DNA from: Heritagella caecorum
Lineage (GTDB): Bacteria; Bacillota; Clostridia; Oscillospirales; Acutalibacteraceae
Reading direction: 5' to 3'
Length of the DNA: 64,000 bases
Assembly: GCA_904419035.1 (NCBI GenBank)
Contig: CAJFQL010000005.1
Location: 22,423-86,422 of the forward strand
Part shown: one piece after another, positions 17,406-26,482 of the stretch
How the letters are laid out: each line of letters starts with the position of its first letter
Numbering within the stretch: position 1 is the first letter of the stretch
Notes under the pieces: model-generated
Database searches by the model: none
What the model saw: the letters and a program-made list of their open reading frames with translations, nothing else
What the model was told of the DNA's origin: nothing
Program-made: the position numbers and the translations under genes

Positions 17406-18116
17406 ATGAAACAAAAGCGAAATTGGCGCCTTTTGGGGGCGTTTTTCCTGTGCACCGTGTGTTTGTGGATGGCCGGATGCAGTACCCAAACAGGCAGCGG
17501 CACGCTGAGTACGCAAGGGTCCGATTCGTCGCAGACCAGTGAGAACCCGGCTTCTTCGGAAGAAGAAAGCCAGAAAACGCCGGCACCGGACGGCAGCAGC
17601 GGTACATCCTCGCCCTCGAGTAGCCAGGAATCATCCAGCCAAGCGGATGAATCATCCGAAGAATCTCAGCCGGAGACGTCGGGGCATGCGTCCATCTTGC
17701 CGGATATCAGCAGTGACGATGCCGGTTTTGCCCAGCGCTTTGCCGCCAATCCTTTGGATAGTGGGTATTCGTCGGAACTGGAAAATGCTTCTACTACCCA
17801 GCAGATGCTGGAAGTGAGCAAAAAATATATGGTCCTTTGGAAAAACGAAGTCGATCGGGCCTATCAAACCCTGTTGCCGTTGCTGACCGGGGAGGCCTAT
17901 GACCAAGTTAAATCGGAACAGGAAACCTGGGCCGAACAGACACCGGCCATGATGGAACAAATTGAATCCACCGGTGGCAGTGGCGGAACGACGGCGGCCT
18001 TGGATGTGCTCAACAGTAAAATGGTCTATTACCGCAGCCGGGCGGCTACGTTATACAGCCAGCTGTACCAGGTTGACCCCGATTTTTCGTTTTCGTATCA
18101 GGGAGAATCTGAATAA
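17406..18116 (+). CDS. Lipoprotein with a possible LprI-like (DUF1311) domain
   Basis: A 236-residue exported protein. It has a basic N-terminus, a hydrophobic core and a lipobox ending WMAGC (Cys25). A long linker rich in Ser, Glu, Gln and Pro follows (about 26-95), typical of surface-displayed lipoproteins. The folded part (about 110-236) has VDRAYQTLLPLLTGEAYDQVKSEQ and is predicted helical, loosely resembling the lysozyme-inhibitor-like DUF1311 family. That assignment is weak. AAGGAGG precedes the ATG at 17406. It follows the M14 gene by 49 bases and may be cotranscribed with it. Confidence 0.65.
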   Translation: MKQKRNWRLLGAFFLCTVCLWMAGCSTQTGSGTLSTQGSDSSQTSENPASSEEESQKTPAPDGSSGTSSPSSSQESSSQADESSEESQPETSGHASILPDISSDDAGFAQRFAANPLDSGYSSELENASTTQQMLEVSKKYMVLWKNEVDRAYQTLLPLLTGEAYDQVKSEQETWAEQTPAMMEQIESTGGSGGTTAALDVLNSKMVYYRSRAATLYSQLYQVDPDFSFSYQGESE

Positions 18117-18122
18117 AGAAAA

Positions 18123-18160
18123 AGGAAGCGTCTTTTTTAAAAAAGACGCTTCCTTTTTTG
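18123..18160. terminator. Terminator after the lipoprotein gene
   Basis: A perfect 16-base inverted repeat (18123-18138 / 18139-18154) with A/T bases at its centre acting as the loop, followed by T's. It can act in both directions and also lies at the end of the convergent gene at 18185-18742. Confidence 0.8.
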
Positions 18161-18184
18161 TAATGGATGGAAGAATATTCCCCG

Positions 18185-18742
18185 TCAAGGGGCCATAAAA
18201 ACCAAACCGGTTAATGGGCAAAGGGGAAAATCCGGTTTTTCCCCGGGAAATATCAAGGAAAACACCCGGGGCCATGCAGGCGGCAGCACACAGGCCACCT
18301 CTTCCCCCCGCAAGGCCGCTTGCATCACCAGGTCGTCAATCAGCCACAACCGGTAACGCCGGTTGCCGCGGTGGGCTTCATACCGGGGGCACCCCCGGGA
18401 CAGCGCCTGTAGCCGGGCCCGGGTTTGGCCGGTGGGGTCCCGGTCCAATAAAATAGCGGGCCGCAGCGGGTCGGCCATAACCGATGCCGTAGAAAGGGCA
18501 AAAAAACCTAACGCCCGTTTTTCAGCACCGTCGTCCAGTGTCAGTTTTTCTTCATATAGGTAAAAGGCCGGTTGTGGGTCTTTGGCGCACAACCCTTTCT
18601 GCATCATGGTTTCGTATTGGGTACGCCTCTCTTCTTTGGGAGCGCGCAATAAGTCCGCCATAGTATTTTCGCAGAAAGGAAGCACATCTTCCCCGCTGGG
18701 CAGGCAGGGGCGCACCCCGCAAAAGGGTTCGAACAAAGGCAT
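18185..18742 (-). CDS. Protein of unknown function, possibly a shortened DUF1015 relative
   Basis: A 185-residue soluble protein. The opening MPLFEPFCGVRPCLP and the piece DPQPAFYLYEEKL...RALGFFALSTA resemble the start of DUF1015 proteins, which are normally about 400 residues. Here the rest of that family is absent. AGGAGG stands before the ATG at 18742, so the gene looks translated and not simply broken. It is transcribed alone, back to back with the ABC operon. If it is a DUF1015 remnant, a full-length copy may exist elsewhere. Confidence 0.5.
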   Translation of the reverse strand: MPLFEPFCGVRPCLPSGEDVLPFCENTMADLLRAPKEERRTQYETMMQKGLCAKDPQPAFYLYEEKLTLDDGAEKRALGFFALSTASVMADPLRPAILLDRDPTGQTRARLQALSRGCPRYEAHRGNRRYRLWLIDDLVMQAALRGEEVACVLPPAWPRVFSLIFPGEKPDFPLCPLTGLVFMAP

Positions 18743-19053
18743 AGAAAAGAACCTCCTTTTCTAAAAACAGGGTTATGAGAACCCCTTTATTGTACGGGGG
18801 AAGGAATACAAATGTCAAGAAAATGGGCTTTTTCTCAAAAAAGTTGATCAAAAAAACAAAGAAACCCGTTGTTTTTCACGGATACATCACATTGGGGCGG
18901 TACAATAAGCGCCGGTGACACGGACGGTTTTGTTGCGAACATGTTTTCTATTACAGGGAGGAAAATGGGAAAGACTTGAAAAAAGTGTATAAACGTGATA
19001 GGATTGTACCGTGCGAATTTTAACACTATACCCAAAAACAGGAGGGAAAAACC
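18743..19053. other. Intergenic region before the ABC operon
   Basis: A 311-base divergent spacer. It holds the ribosome site of the minus-strand gene on the left and the ABC operon promoter on the right (18976-19004). No other gene, repeat or structured element was recognised. Confidence 0.5.
18976..19004 (+). promoter_or_regulatory. Promoter of the Gld-like ABC operon
   Basis: TTGAAA (18976-18981), a 17-base spacer and TAGGAT (18999-19004), 50 bases before the first gene of the operon. Confidence 0.6.
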
Positions 19054-20121
19054 ATGATAGAGGTCAAAAACCTCACGAAGCGATATGGCAGTAATGTCGC
19101 TTTGGATCATGTCAGCTTCACAGTAGAAGATGGGACGATTCTTGGTTTTCTGGGGCCCAATGGCGCCGGGAAATCCACAACCATGAATATTGTGACGGGG
19201 TATCTATCGGCTACAGAAGGGACCGTATCGATTTCCGGGCATGATATCCTTGACGAACCCAACGAAGCCAGAAAGTTGATTGGCTATCTGCCGGAATTGC
19301 CGCCGCTGTATCTGGATATGACGGTGCAGGAATACTTAAACTTTATGTACGACCTGAAAAAGGTCAAACTCCCTCGGGAAAAGCATATCCGCGAGATCTG
19401 CTCCCTGACGAAAATCCAAAATGTCTATAAACGGCTGATTGGCAACCTTTCTAAAGGGTACCGCCAGCGTGTGGGGATTGCCCAGGCACTGCTGGGGAAC
19501 CCGCCGGTACTGATTTTGGACGAACCTACCGTGGGCCTTGACCCGAAACAGATCATTGAAATTCGGAACCTGATCAAGAACCTGGGACGCAACCACACGA
19601 TTATCCTCAGCTCCCACATTCTGTCGGAAGTACAGGCCGTGTGCGAACGAGTGATTATTATCAACAGCGGGAAGCTGGTTGCCGATGGGGCAACCGACCG
19701 GCTGGCACATGACCTTTCCACCGATCACCGCATTATTGCCCGGATTGCCGGTCCGGAACACGAAGTGCTGCATGCGATTCGTGCCATGGATAAAGTGGTG
19801 GAAGTGGTTTCTATGGGTGAAAAAGAACCCGGTGTGTATGAGTATCACATTGAAGCCGATCTGGATCAGGACATTCGCCGCGACTTGTTTGCCCTGCTCA
19901 CCCGCAAGGGCTGGCCGCTGATGTCGTCGCGCAATACGGACTTGACGCTGGAAGAAATCTTCCTGCGCCTGACCAGCGGGGAAAACCACTTTACCGAACA
20001 GGAACGCCGTGTGTTGCTGGGTGGAAAAGCTGATAAAGACGGCGAAGAAGACGAAAATACCGAAGACGTTCGGAAAGCGGCCATGGATGCCGTGAATGAG
20101 GAAGGAGGAGAAGAAGAATGA
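19054..20121 (+). CDS. ABC transporter ATP-binding protein, GldA-like
   Basis: Nucleotide-binding subunit of an ABC transporter. The 355 residues contain Walker A GPNGAGKST (about 34-42), signature LSKGYRQRVG and Walker B VLILDEPTVGLDP. A C-terminal extension of about 60 residues after the ATPase core resembles the GldA end and finishes in a Glu-rich tail. AGGAGG stands before the ATG. It is the first gene of a four-gene operon with permease, GldG-like and DUF4340 proteins. The operon type is known from gliding bacteroidetes but is also widespread in clostridia, where its substrate is unknown. Confidence 0.88.
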   Translation: MIEVKNLTKRYGSNVALDHVSFTVEDGTILGFLGPNGAGKSTTMNIVTGYLSATEGTVSISGHDILDEPNEARKLIGYLPELPPLYLDMTVQEYLNFMYDLKKVKLPREKHIREICSLTKIQNVYKRLIGNLSKGYRQRVGIAQALLGNPPVLILDEPTVGLDPKQIIEIRNLIKNLGRNHTIILSSHILSEVQAVCERVIIINSGKLVADGATDRLAHDLSTDHRIIARIAGPEHEVLHAIRAMDKVVEVVSMGEKEPGVYEYHIEADLDQDIRRDLFALLTRKGWPLMSSRNTDLTLEEIFLRLTSGENHFTEQERRVLLGGKADKDGEEDENTEDVRKAAMDAVNEEGGEEE

Positions 20122-20822
20122 AAGCCGTACTGAAACGCGAAATTCGTTCCTATTTTACCTCTCCCATTGGGTACGTGTGTATTGCGGTGCTGCTGGCATT
20201 GTTTGGGTATTGGTATTACATTGTCATGCTGGCCGGCAGTTCGTCGAATATCCCGTATGTATATAGCTACATGCTGTCGTACTGCATGATGATCATCCCC
20301 ATTCTGACCATGAAGACGATTTCGGATGACCAGAAAAATAAAACCGATCAGGCGCTGCTCACAGCACCGGTCAGTGTATTGAGCATTGTCATGGGGAAAT
20401 TCCTGGCGGCGTTCTTTGTGTTTTTTGTTGCGATTACCGGTACGTTGCTTCCTTCGGTGGCGATTAGCTTTTTTGGGGCGCCGAACTGGACGGAAATTTT
20501 GGGCAACTATGTCGGTACACTGCTGTATGGCGGCGCTATGATTGCCATCGGCGTATTTATTTCCAGTTTGACAGTCAGCCAGATCATTGCGGCCATTGGC
20601 ACGTTTGCGGTTTCCATTCTGCTGGTCATCATCGGGCAGATCAGCTCGTCGGTCAGCGGGACGTGGATTGCCGAAGTAGTCAAATGGATTTCGTTTGAAA
20701 GCCGGTATGATCCCTTTACGCAGGGACAGTTCAACCTTTCGAGTGTGGTATACTTCATCAGCGTTATGGCGGTGTTTGTATTCTTTACCACCCGGAAGAT
20801 CGAAAGCAGAAGATATCGCTAA
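20118..20822 (+). CDS. ABC transporter permease, GldF/ABC-2 type
   Basis: A 234-residue membrane protein with about six hydrophobic segments. It begins MKAVLKREIRSYFTSPIGYV, the typical N-terminus of GldF-like ABC-2 permeases, and continues with MKTISDDQKNKTDQALLTAPV. It overlaps the ATPase gene by 4 bases. It most likely forms the membrane channel for the ATPase upstream and works with the GldG-like protein downstream. Confidence 0.88.
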   Translation: MKAVLKREIRSYFTSPIGYVCIAVLLALFGYWYYIVMLAGSSSNIPYVYSYMLSYCMMIIPILTMKTISDDQKNKTDQALLTAPVSVLSIVMGKFLAAFFVFFVAITGTLLPSVAISFFGAPNWTEILGNYVGTLLYGGAMIAIGVFISSLTVSQIIAAIGTFAVSILLVIIGQISSSVSGTWIAEVVKWISFESRYDPFTQGQFNLSSVVYFISVMAVFVFFTTRKIESRRYR

Positions 20823-20833
20823 AGGGAGGATAG

Positions 20834-22531
20834 ATGTTCATGAATAAAAATGACAAAAACCAGGACAGCCAAAAAGAATTAGACCTGGTTGCCAAGGACG
20901 AAACTCCCGACAGAGCCGAACGCAAAGCACAAAAAGCGGCGGCTAAAAAAGCGGAGAAAAAAGCCGAAAAGGCCAAAAAAGCGCAAAAATCGGAAAAAGG
21001 GAAACTGCGCAAGAAACTGACCAGCTCGAAATTTAAGCACAGTGGAATGGCCACGGTCTTTTCGTGCATCTTTGTGGCGGTTGTGATTCTGTTTAACGTG
21101 ATGTTCGGGCTGTTGGTAGAACGGTTCCCCGCCCTGAGCTTTGACCTTACGAGCGATCAGGTGAACACCCTGTCGGAAGACGCGAAAAAAGTGGCCGACG
21201 GTGTCAAAGAAGATGTGACCATTTACATTATTGGTTCGGAAGACGATATTATGGGCGATGTCCCCTATTCTTCGTATGGTCTCAAGTACAGCCAGGTAGG
21301 CTATCTGGCCGAAAAATTTGCGGCGGAAAACAGCCATATTTCCGTACAGTACATTGATCCCGATTCCAACCCCGGTTTCATCAGCAAATATAGCTCCGAA
21401 AACCTGGATACCGGCTCGGTACTGGTTGAATCGGCCCGCCGTCACCGCACGTTGACAGTGACCGATCTGTTTTCCGTGGAGCAGGATTCCAGCACGTACG
21501 AAACAACTTCGTACAGCATGGTGGACTCCGCTTTGACGAATGCCATTAACCAGGTTACCTTGGAACGGGTGCCGATTGCCGCCATTGAAACGGGGCACCA
21601 GGAAATGATGTCGTCGGAAAGCGGCAACATTACGGCCCTGTATGACCTGCTGGAAGAAAACAACTTTGAAATCAAGGAATTTAATTCCATGACGGAAGAC
21701 ATTCCCGATGAAGCACAGTTGCTGATTCTGGCGGCGCCTAACACGGACTACACCCAGGATGAACTGCAGAAGTTTGACGATTATCTGGCTGATGAAGATG
21801 TGGAACTGTCCCGTGCCATCTTCATTTCCTGCCATCCCACCCAGACGGAACTGCCCAACTTGAATACGTTCTGTGAAGAATGGGGCCTGTCGGTGGACTA
21901 TGGTTCCATGTTGGAAGAAACCGATGAAAGCCATATGATCAGTTCCTCGAACACCTATGTATTGTCGAATTACCTGCAGGGCGACCAGGATGCAGAAGAT
22001 CAGATCACCTTTGGCAACAACGAAAGCTATAATTTGCTGCTGACACCCGCCAGCTGCAATGTAAACATTGTGTTTAAATCGTCCAACAGCGTGGTGACGT
22101 ATCCGCTGATGGGTACGTATGACAGTGCCCAGAAAGTGACGGTAGATGACGAGGGCAACACCACCGAAACCGGCGGCACCCAGCAGTATTACACCATGGC
22201 GATGGGTCAGAAATGGCTGCAGGATTCCGATGGCAACACGTTGTTGCGGTCGGTCGTGGTAGCCGGCAGCACCACGATGATGGTGCAGAGCTTCCTGGAA
22301 TCCTCTACGTTTGACAACCACGATTACATGAACGACATGTTCCTGTATTTGACGGATTATTCGGCCAGCAGCAATAAAGTTACCAGCGCCCGCGTACAGA
22401 CCAATGTTTCGGATATTACCGCGACCCTGGCCATGTGCAACTTCCTGGGATTCTGGGTCTTTACCATCGGAATTCCTGCTGTGCTGTTGATCGTGGGGAT
22501 TGTGGTATGGCTCAAGAGGAGGCACCTGTAA
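20834..22531 (+). CDS. GldG-like auxiliary ABC transporter protein
   Basis: A 565-residue protein. It starts with a highly charged, alanine/lysine/glutamate-rich cytoplasmic segment (about 15-65, coiled-coil-like), followed by a membrane helix (about 74-95). A large outside domain of the GldG/DUF7088 type follows (LVERFPALSFDLTSDQVNTLS), and a final membrane helix lies near the C-terminus (about 535-558). This anchored exterior domain is typical of GldG-type partners. Two start codons are possible (20834, 20840), both after GGGAGGA. It is cotranscribed with its neighbours. Confidence 0.82.
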   Translation: MFMNKNDKNQDSQKELDLVAKDETPDRAERKAQKAAAKKAEKKAEKAKKAQKSEKGKLRKKLTSSKFKHSGMATVFSCIFVAVVILFNVMFGLLVERFPALSFDLTSDQVNTLSEDAKKVADGVKEDVTIYIIGSEDDIMGDVPYSSYGLKYSQVGYLAEKFAAENSHISVQYIDPDSNPGFISKYSSENLDTGSVLVESARRHRTLTVTDLFSVEQDSSTYETTSYSMVDSALTNAINQVTLERVPIAAIETGHQEMMSSESGNITALYDLLEENNFEIKEFNSMTEDIPDEAQLLILAAPNTDYTQDELQKFDDYLADEDVELSRAIFISCHPTQTELPNLNTFCEEWGLSVDYGSMLEETDESHMISSSNTYVLSNYLQGDQDAEDQITFGNNESYNLLLTPASCNVNIVFKSSNSVVTYPLMGTYDSAQKVTVDDEGNTTETGGTQQYYTMAMGQKWLQDSDGNTLLRSVVVAGSTTMMVQSFLESSTFDNHDYMNDMFLYLTDYSASSNKVTSARVQTNVSDITATLAMCNFLGFWVFTIGIPAVLLIVGIVVWLKRRHL

Positions 22532-22535
22532 GCGC

Positions 22536-24101
22536 ATGAGCAAGAAAGAAAAAAAGCCAATGACTAACGCGAAAAAAAGCGTTCTCATTACCCTGCTTGT
22601 TCTGATTGTACTGGGGGTTTCGACTGCGGTGCTTCTGCTTATGCCGCCGACGGATACAGAACCTGCTGCAACAGACAGCAGCCAGACGCAAAGTGAAGAC
22701 GAAAGCAGCGAAGAAGAGGAAGATAATTCCATCTCCCTGCTGAGCAAAAAGGCGTCCGAAGTGGACCACATTGATGTGGTTAACCAAAATACGTCGTTTA
22801 CCCTGCGTCCTCGTGAGGACAGCAAAGAGTCATCTTCGGAAAGCAGTACCGATGAAAGCAGTGCTGATACGGATGACTTGGACAGCGCATTCTTTTCGGT
22901 GGACGGGCTGGACCCGGACGTGTATCCGGTGCTGGATACGGCCGTAAACTCGGCCGCCAAGTATGGGTATACCCTCACGGCGGAAAAGCTCATAGGTGAT
23001 GCCGCCGATTATAATTTGGATGAGTTTGGACTCCAGGACCCGGTGGTACAAGTCACCTCTACGTTCACGGACGGAACGGAATTCTCCTATGCTATCGGCA
23101 ACGTGGCGGCTTCGACGGGGTATTACCTGTTGGTCGATGGAAAAATCTACGTAGGCTCCAGCAGTGAATATCTGCGTAAAGGTCTGACGGATTTCTGCAC
23201 CACCAAAATTGTTTCGATTGATACATCGACTACCGATCCGGATTTTGGCAGTATTTCGATTACCAATGAAAATTTGGGCAATAGTGTGCTGACTATTCAG
23301 GATCAGGTCCGTCCCACCAATGTGTCGGCCTACAGCATTACGTCTCCGTATTCGTGCAGCGGCAACGATTCTGAAATTAAATCGCTGCAGGAAGCTTTAT
23401 GCACGGTGACAGCCAATACGGTAGTGAAACTGTCCCCCACCGAGGAAGAGCTGGAAAAATATGGCCTGAAAAATCCCAAAGCCACCGTTACCTATACGGT
23501 CAATGGGGAAACGTACACCCTGTATGCCGGCGGCAAAGATGAAGATGGCAACCGGTACTTGATGGTAAAGGGCGGCCATGTGGTCTATACCATTGCTTCG
23601 TCCAGCATCAGTGATTGGGCCGATGCCACAGTGCTGTCTCTGCGCGAAAAATTTGTCTTGTTGGTGACCATCACCGATATCGAAACGATTACGGTGGATC
23701 AGGACGACGGCGAGCATGTGTTCAGCATGAGCCGCACGGAAAATGAGGAAAGCACCACGGAAGAAAGCACGGTATATGATTATACCGTCAAGGGAACCGA
23801 TGGGCAGGACCTCACGTATAAGACATTCCAGCAGTATTATCAGCTGCTGGTGGGCGAGCAGCTGTTGGGTGAAACCGGATTCAGCCTTGATGATGTAAAA
23901 GGGAAAGACCCGGATATCACCGTCACGTATGAATATTATGATCAGGTATATGACACCGATGTGATTCAGTACTACAAACTGAATGACCGCCGGTATCTGG
24001 CCGTTGTCAACGGGCAGGCAGCCGGTCTGGTGACATCCACTTCGATCAATAGTATTCAGCAGGCTACAAAGGAAATGGAAGAAGACGCCTACGAAAGTTA
24101 A
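22536..24101 (+). CDS. DUF4340 domain membrane-anchored protein
   Basis: A 521-residue protein with one N-terminal membrane helix (about 17-38). An acidic Ser/Glu-rich stretch follows (about 45-120), then a large beta-rich outside domain of the DUF4340 type, including LISKKASEVDHI-like and KYGLKNPKATVTYTVNGETYTLYAGG segments. The pattern of a repeated 'Y.L..P...V' unit is seen twice (FGLQDPVVQV and YGLKNPKATV). DUF4340 proteins usually accompany GldG-like transporters. The start is set at ATG 22536; ATG 22560 is possible. A terminator closes the operon. Confidence 0.8.
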   Translation: MSKKEKKPMTNAKKSVLITLLVLIVLGVSTAVLLLMPPTDTEPAATDSSQTQSEDESSEEEEDNSISLLSKKASEVDHIDVVNQNTSFTLRPREDSKESSSESSTDESSADTDDLDSAFFSVDGLDPDVYPVLDTAVNSAAKYGYTLTAEKLIGDAADYNLDEFGLQDPVVQVTSTFTDGTEFSYAIGNVAASTGYYLLVDGKIYVGSSSEYLRKGLTDFCTTKIVSIDTSTTDPDFGSISITNENLGNSVLTIQDQVRPTNVSAYSITSPYSCSGNDSEIKSLQEALCTVTANTVVKLSPTEEELEKYGLKNPKATVTYTVNGETYTLYAGGKDEDGNRYLMVKGGHVVYTIASSSISDWADATVLSLREKFVLLVTITDIETITVDQDDGEHVFSMSRTENEESTTEESTVYDYTVKGTDGQDLTYKTFQQYYQLLVGEQLLGETGFSLDDVKGKDPDITVTYEYYDQVYDTDVIQYYKLNDRRYLAVVNGQAAGLVTSTSINSIQQATKEMEEDAYES

Positions 24102-24102
24102 G

Positions 24103-24139
24103 AAAAAACGGCAACCGATCCAATCGGTTGCCGTTTTTT
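24103..24139 (+). terminator. Terminator of the Gld-like ABC operon
   Basis: CGGCAACCGAT (24109-24119) and its complement (24123-24133) form an 11-base stem with a 3-base loop, followed by six T's, 7 bases after the last stop codon. Confidence 0.9.
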
Positions 24140-24276
24140 GTATACGTCAATTTTATTGCCCGCCTATGTCGAATATTTGGGGGAAAGAAAAAGAAATTTC
24201 CCCCTTTTCGAATCGGACAGAATCCAGTATGATAAACAGGAACATTCCTCTAGTTGTCGATGAAAGGAGCTTTTTT

Positions 24277-26343
24277 ATGAAAGCAGTTACTCCCCGTTTT
24301 CCACATTTATTGCATGGCGGCGATTATAACCCGGAACAGTGGCTTTCCTACCCGGACGTGCTCGCCAAAGATATCGAGCTGATGAAGAAGGCACATGTCA
24401 ATTGTGTGTCGCTGGGTATTTTTGCCTGGAGCCATTTGGAACCGGAAGAAGGTGTGTATGATTTTTCCTGGTTGGAAACGATCATCAAACGGTTGTATGA
24501 AAACGGTATCTATACGATTTTGGCGACACCCAGTGGAGCGCGGCCCCGGTGGATGGCGCAAAAATACCCGGAAGTGCTGCGGGTAGCAAACAACGGTGTG
24601 CGAAATGCCTATGGCGACCGGCACAACCACTGCCTTACCTCCCCCATTTACCGGGACAAAGTGAAACAGATCAATACGCGGCTGGCCCAGCACTTTGCCG
24701 GCAATCCGGCGGTGATTCTGTGGCATATCAGCAACGAATACAGCGGGGCCTGTTACTGCCCTCTGTGCCGGAAGGCGTTTATCGAGTGGGTCAAACAAAA
24801 ATATGGCACCTTGGAAAACCTGAACCATGCTTGGTGGGCCGATTTTTGGAGCCACACGTATACCTCCTGGGATCAGGTGGAGCCGCCTCTTGCAAACGGT
24901 GATTCCACCCTGCATGGGCTGAATCTCGATTGGAAACGGTTTACCACCGATCAGACCGTTGACTTCATGAGGGAAGAGATCCGTGCTGTCAAACAGGTCA
25001 ACCCCACTTTGCCGGTGACGGCCAATTTGATGGGCTTTTTTGACGGCCTCGACTATTTCCGCTTTGGGGACGATTTGGACGTTGTTTCGTGGGATAACTA
25101 CCCCTGCTGGCACCAGGGCGATAATGTGGCCATTGCGGCCCAGGCGGCGGCCAGCCATGACCTGATGCGGTCCATTAAGCGGGCACCGTGGCTGCTGATG
25201 GAAAGTACTCCCAGCATGACCAACTGGCAGGATGTCAGTAAATTAAAGCGCCCCGGCATGCATGAACTCTCTTCCCTGCAGGCCGTAGCTCACGGGGCCC
25301 AATCGGTGCAGTATTTCCAGTGGCGGAAAAGCCGCGGTTCGTTTGAAAAACTCCACGGTGCGGTGGTAGACCACAACGGAGAAGGCAACACCCGGGTGTT
25401 CCACGATGTAGAAAAAACAGGTGAGTGGCTCCAGCAGCTGGATGCAAAGATCTACCCCACCCGGATTCAGCCGAGAGTTGCGTTGATTTACGATTGGGAA
25501 AACCGCTGGGCGGTAGAAGATGCCAAAGGCCCCCGCAACAGCGGGCTGCATTACCTGGAAACGGTACTGGCCCATCACCGGGCCCTGTGGGAAAAAGGCA
25601 TTGCTACGGACCTGATCGATATGACGAAGAGCCTGGACCGGTACAAACTGGTGGTAGCTCCCATGAATTACCTGTACCGCAAGGGCTATGCCGAAGCCTT
25701 GCGGCAGTTTGTCGAAAACGGCGGCACGCTGGTAGGCACCTACTGGAGCGGTATTGTAGATGATACCGATCTTTGCTGCCTGGGCGGTATGCCGGGCCAG
25801 GGTATGATGGAAGTATTCGGTATCTGGAACGAAGAAACCGATGCCCTGTATGAGGGCGAAACCAATACCCTGGTGCCCGAAACCGGTTCCGGTTTGCCGC
25901 AAAAAGCGTATGAAGTACGCGAGTTGTGCGCGCTGGTGCATGCCCAGGGCGCGCAGGTGCTGGCTGCCTATGGCAGCGACTTTTATCAGGGCACGCCCGC
26001 TTTGACGGTGCATCCCTATGGGAAAGGCCAGGCGTATTATGTGGCGGCCCGCACGGGGCTGGATTTTCTGCGCGACTTTTATGAAAAGCTGCGGCTGGAG
26101 TTGGCTCTGCCCCGGGCTCTGCAGGCAGAACTGCCCGCCGGTGTCATTGCCACCCGCCGCCAGGGGGATGAACATGATTTTGTTTTCCTGCAAAATTATG
26201 GCGATAGCGAACAGGTGGTACAGCTGCCCGCAGGCATGACCGACGCGGTGACGGGCGAACCGGTGGACAAAGTGCAATTGCCGGCTTACGGAATCAGTGT
26301 CCTGCAAACGGCCGGCAGTGGGTTGGCAGCATGGGAAGAGTGA
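24277..26343 (+). CDS. Beta-galactosidase, glycoside hydrolase family 42
   Basis: Retaining beta-galactosidase of 688 residues that releases terminal galactose from oligosaccharides. The catalytic acid/base is Glu154 in WHISNEYSG and the nucleophile lies in WLLMESTPS. A GH42 zinc site is visible as Cys119 and the cluster CYCPLC (about 159-164). The C-terminal half carries the trimerisation domain and a small beta domain. No signal peptide is present, so it works inside the cell on imported sugars. AAGGAG precedes ATG 24277. It is followed by an alpha-galactosidase with its own leader. Confidence 0.92.
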   Translation: MKAVTPRFPHLLHGGDYNPEQWLSYPDVLAKDIELMKKAHVNCVSLGIFAWSHLEPEEGVYDFSWLETIIKRLYENGIYTILATPSGARPRWMAQKYPEVLRVANNGVRNAYGDRHNHCLTSPIYRDKVKQINTRLAQHFAGNPAVILWHISNEYSGACYCPLCRKAFIEWVKQKYGTLENLNHAWWADFWSHTYTSWDQVEPPLANGDSTLHGLNLDWKRFTTDQTVDFMREEIRAVKQVNPTLPVTANLMGFFDGLDYFRFGDDLDVVSWDNYPCWHQGDNVAIAAQAAASHDLMRSIKRAPWLLMESTPSMTNWQDVSKLKRPGMHELSSLQAVAHGAQSVQYFQWRKSRGSFEKLHGAVVDHNGEGNTRVFHDVEKTGEWLQQLDAKIYPTRIQPRVALIYDWENRWAVEDAKGPRNSGLHYLETVLAHHRALWEKGIATDLIDMTKSLDRYKLVVAPMNYLYRKGYAEALRQFVENGGTLVGTYWSGIVDDTDLCCLGGMPGQGMMEVFGIWNEETDALYEGETNTLVPETGSGLPQKAYEVRELCALVHAQGAQVLAAYGSDFYQGTPALTVHPYGKGQAYYVAARTGLDFLRDFYEKLRLELALPRALQAELPAGVIATRRQGDEHDFVFLQNYGDSEQVVQLPAGMTDAVTGEPVDKVQLPAYGISVLQTAGSGLAAWEE

Positions 26344-26411
26344 CCAAAATATCCATCTTATGCACGAATTTTCTATAGTGTTCGGTATACTTTTATGGTA
26401 GAATAAAAAAA

Positions 26412-26443
26412 GGGCCGGTCCGGTTTGGGAGAACCGGCGGCCC
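26412..26443 (+). other. GC-rich hairpin in the leader of the alpha-galactosidase gene
   Basis: Paired segments GGGCC / GGCCC (26412-26416 / 26439-26443) and CCGGTT / AACCGG (26420-26425 / 26432-26437) make an interrupted stem with a 6-base loop. No T-run follows, so it is more likely an mRNA-stabilising or binding structure than a terminator. An operator role on the DNA is also possible. Confidence 0.4.
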
Positions 26444-26482
26444 AGTCGGGAAATTAAAAGACGGACACAGGAGGAATGGCGC

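Noticed and set aside
20879..22993. 704-codon open frame on the minus strand
   Set aside because: Antisense to the GldG-like and DUF4340 genes; no ribosome site or motif.
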